From contig DECD01000006.1 of assembly GCA_002349055.1 (NCBI GenBank), positions 1 through 7,548 of the forward strand: a stretch of 7,548 nucleotides of DNA, given 5' to 3'. The notes under the pieces are model-generated. The model was not told where the DNA came from. It did not search any database and saw only the letters and a program-made list of their open reading frames with translations. Both the position numbers and the translations under genes were made by a program. The stretch's first letter is position 1, and every line of letters starts with the position of its first letter. Origin of the DNA: Bacteroidales bacterium UBA2939. Lineage in GTDB: Bacteria > Bacteroidota > Bacteroidia > Bacteroidales > P3. Positions 6,580-7,548 of this stretch are shown one piece after another.

Positions 6580-7052
6580 GAAAACGGCATTACATATCGA
6601 TGGCCATTGTCTTTGCCGGACTGCTGGTCAGCGCGTGGATACTGCTGCATCCGCGTCAGCTGCCGGAGGAGGAGTGCAGCGACACCTACCGTCGCTACAA
6701 GGATGTCGAGGGCGTGGCGGCGTCGTTCATCAAGGGTTTCCCTGTCAACGACACCCTGTGCCTCGATGTCACCACCCTCCAAGCCACCGATTCGGCAGGC
6801 TGGGAGCGGCTGAAGAAGGATTTCCATATCGCGCCTGCGCCGGAATTCTTTCAGCGCAAGATAGAACAAGGGGAGGATATGGTGAGTGTGCGTCGCGCTT
6901 CCAAGAATGATCCCACGCTTCCGATTGACACCACAGATTACAATAACAACAATGTAGTTGCCATTTCGAGACTTTACCGAACAGTAAGCATTTTCAACAC
7001 CAATACAGAAGCAGAACAAGACGCGGTTAGCAATAATCAGTTAAAACTATAA
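6576..7052 (+). CDS. Single-pass membrane-anchored protein of unknown function
   Basis: The protein has 158 residues. The ATG overlaps the preceding stop (ATGA), so the two genes are likely translationally coupled. The N-terminus MRKRHYIS is basic and is followed by a hydrophobic segment at about 7-24 (ISMAIVFAGLLVSAWILL), an uncleaved anchor or a signal peptide without an obvious cleavage site. The rest is predicted to be periplasmic: a Cys at 34, ECSDTYRRYKDVEGVAASFI, then LCLDVTTLQATDSAGW with WERLKKDF, and a low-complexity Asn-rich tail (DYNNNNVVAIS, NTNTEAEQD). The last 120 bases are clearly AT-richer than the start of the gene. I do not recognise the family. As third gene of the set it may act in envelope sensing with the sigma factor, but that rests on position alone. 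Confidence 0.75.
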   Translation: MRKRHYISMAIVFAGLLVSAWILLHPRQLPEEECSDTYRRYKDVEGVAASFIKGFPVNDTLCLDVTTLQATDSAGWERLKKDFHIAPAPEFFQRKIEQGEDMVSVRRASKNDPTLPIDTTDYNNNNVVAISRLYRTVSIFNTNTEAEQDAVSNNQLKL

Positions 7053-7069
7053 TTATTAAAAAAACAAAC

Positions 7070-7198
7070 ATGAAGAAAGTAATTAGAACAGTAGCCCTCA
7101 TAGCATTGATAGGGCTGACAGCCACGAGCTGCCAAAAGGAAAACATTGTCAAATCCTTTCTATTCAACCGTATTTGCCCATCATTTCGGGCAAAATAG
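7070..7198 (+). CDS. Lipoprotein leader with early stop, probably truncated or frameshifted
   Basis: The frame gives 42 residues. The first 27 are an excellent lipoprotein signal: MKKVIRTVALIALIGLTATS followed by the lipidated Cys at 21 (lipobox LTATSC read loosely), then QKENIV. The remaining 15 residues (KSFLFNRICPSFRAK) look unlike a folded domain and end at TAG 7196-7198. The ATG has an A-rich leader (TTATTAAAAAAACAAAC), and the gene starts 17 bases after the previous stop, so it belongs to the operon. The overlapping ORF ending at 7472 is in the frame reached by skipping one base, and its open frame begins at 7119, so a single indel between 7119 and 7198 would fuse the two into a lipoprotein of about 130 residues. 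A genuine 42-residue lipoprotein is possible but less likely. Confidence 0.55.
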   Translation: MKKVIRTVALIALIGLTATSCQKENIVKSFLFNRICPSFRAK

Positions 7199-7472
7199 GC
7201 TGTGGTCCATGCATGTCAGCCCCTTTGATTCAGGACGGGTTGCTTCTGCTGGTTGCAACATGTATGACAATATATTAACTGTTTTCAAACACATGTATGG
7301 CGAATGGAACCAATGTCCCCTGAAACTGGATATTATTGCATGGCATTATGGGTTCAGTGGAAGCACCGATCAAGATTTTCCACCGATAGTATTCCCATTG
7401 AGTGAGGTTTCTCCAATAGTGATGCCGATTGCTAAAGATTCTGTGGAGAAAGTGAGAGTCTGCAATTATTGA
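7146..7472 (+). CDS. Unrecognised ORF, possibly the out-of-frame remainder of the lipoprotein
   Basis: An open frame of 108 codons ends at TGA 7470-7472. If it is translated on its own, the start is TTG 7146 or, more credibly, ATG 7209 (87 residues, MHVSPFDSGRV). The later part reads like real protein: NMYDNILTVFKHMYGEW, an IIAWHYGFSGSTDQDFPP segment, and IVFPLSEVSPIVMPIAKDS near the end. There is no signal peptide of its own, which fits a decayed or indel-split C-terminal part of the preceding lipoprotein. The region is AT-richer than the sigma operon. I do not recognise the family. Confidence 0.45.
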   Translation: MSNPFYSTVFAHHFGQNRLWSMHVSPFDSGRVASAGCNMYDNILTVFKHMYGEWNQCPLKLDIIAWHYGFSGSTDQDFPPIVFPLSEVSPIVMPIAKDSVEKVRVCNY

Positions 7473-7509
7473 TAAGTAAATGTTTCAAAACAAAAAAAAT
7501 TAAAAGAAG

Positions 7510-7548
7510 ATGAAAAAATATGTTATTTTTGTAGCATTTGTCGCCCTT
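7510..7548 (+). CDS. Start of an exported protein, cut by the window end
   Basis: Thirteen codons are visible, MKKYVIFVAFVAL, a basic N-terminus followed by a hydrophobic core, as at the beginning of a signal peptide. The ATG is preceded by an A-rich leader (AAAAAAAATTAAAAGAAG), as in other genes here. It starts 37 bases after the upstream stop with no terminator between them, so it may continue the same transcript. Nothing can be said about its function. Confidence 0.65.
   Translation, partial: MKKYVIFVAFVAL

Noticed and set aside
6534..7019. 161-codon minus-strand frame opposite the 158-residue protein gene
   Set aside because: The plus-strand gene has an ATGA overlap with its upstream neighbour and a clear membrane segment. 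The antisense frame lacks both.
1..7548. tRNA, rRNA, CRISPR array or transposase gene
   Set aside because: I saw no tRNA-like cloverleaf, no rRNA sequence, no regularly spaced direct repeats with unique spacers, and no transposase motif in the translated frames.

Overview
The window looks like chromosomal DNA from a fairly GC-rich member of the Bacteroidota, most likely the Bacteroidales. Three things support this. A giant secreted protein ends in a type IX secretion (T9SS) sorting domain. Start codons are preceded by A-rich leaders rather than strong Shine-Dalgarno sites. There is a short sigma factor and a lipoprotein leader of the LTATSC type. The genus cannot be fixed from the sequence alone.

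Layout: (1) 1-333 is noncoding, AT/C-rich DNA with a dyad at the left edge, a G-rich tandem repeat and a strong hairpin that probably terminates the large gene. (2) 334-5157, minus strand, is one 1607-residue gene for a multidomain T9SS-exported surface or secreted protein. It has a signal peptide, an N-terminal beta domain, seven fibronectin-III-like modules, four jelly-roll modules resembling choice-of-anchor J domains, and a type A sorting domain. A 7-bp tandem repeat is read in frame as the linker before the sorting domain. (3) 5158-5432 is a divergent intergenic region with repeated TTCACC boxes. (4) 5433-5558, plus strand, is an easily missed 41-codon gene followed directly by a textbook intrinsic terminator. 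(5) 5771-7052, plus strand, is a tightly overlapping three-gene set: an ECF-like sigma factor with a GTG start, a 107-residue single-pass membrane protein, and a 158-residue single-pass membrane protein. (6) 7070-7548 is AT-richer: a lipoprotein leader whose frame closes early, an out-of-frame 108-codon ORF, and the first 13 codons of another exported protein cut by the window end.

Functionally, the plus-strand set reads as a small cell-envelope regulatory operon. The overlap of the sigma gene with the small membrane protein gene suggests a sigma/anti-sigma-type pair, although neither membrane protein resembles FecR or another anti-sigma family I know. Whether the operon controls the divergent T9SS cargo gene cannot be decided from sequence. 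The most useful items for follow-up are the 41-codon gene with its terminator, the sigma/small-membrane-protein operon, the TTCACC box array, the coding 7-bp repeat and the broken lipoprotein region.
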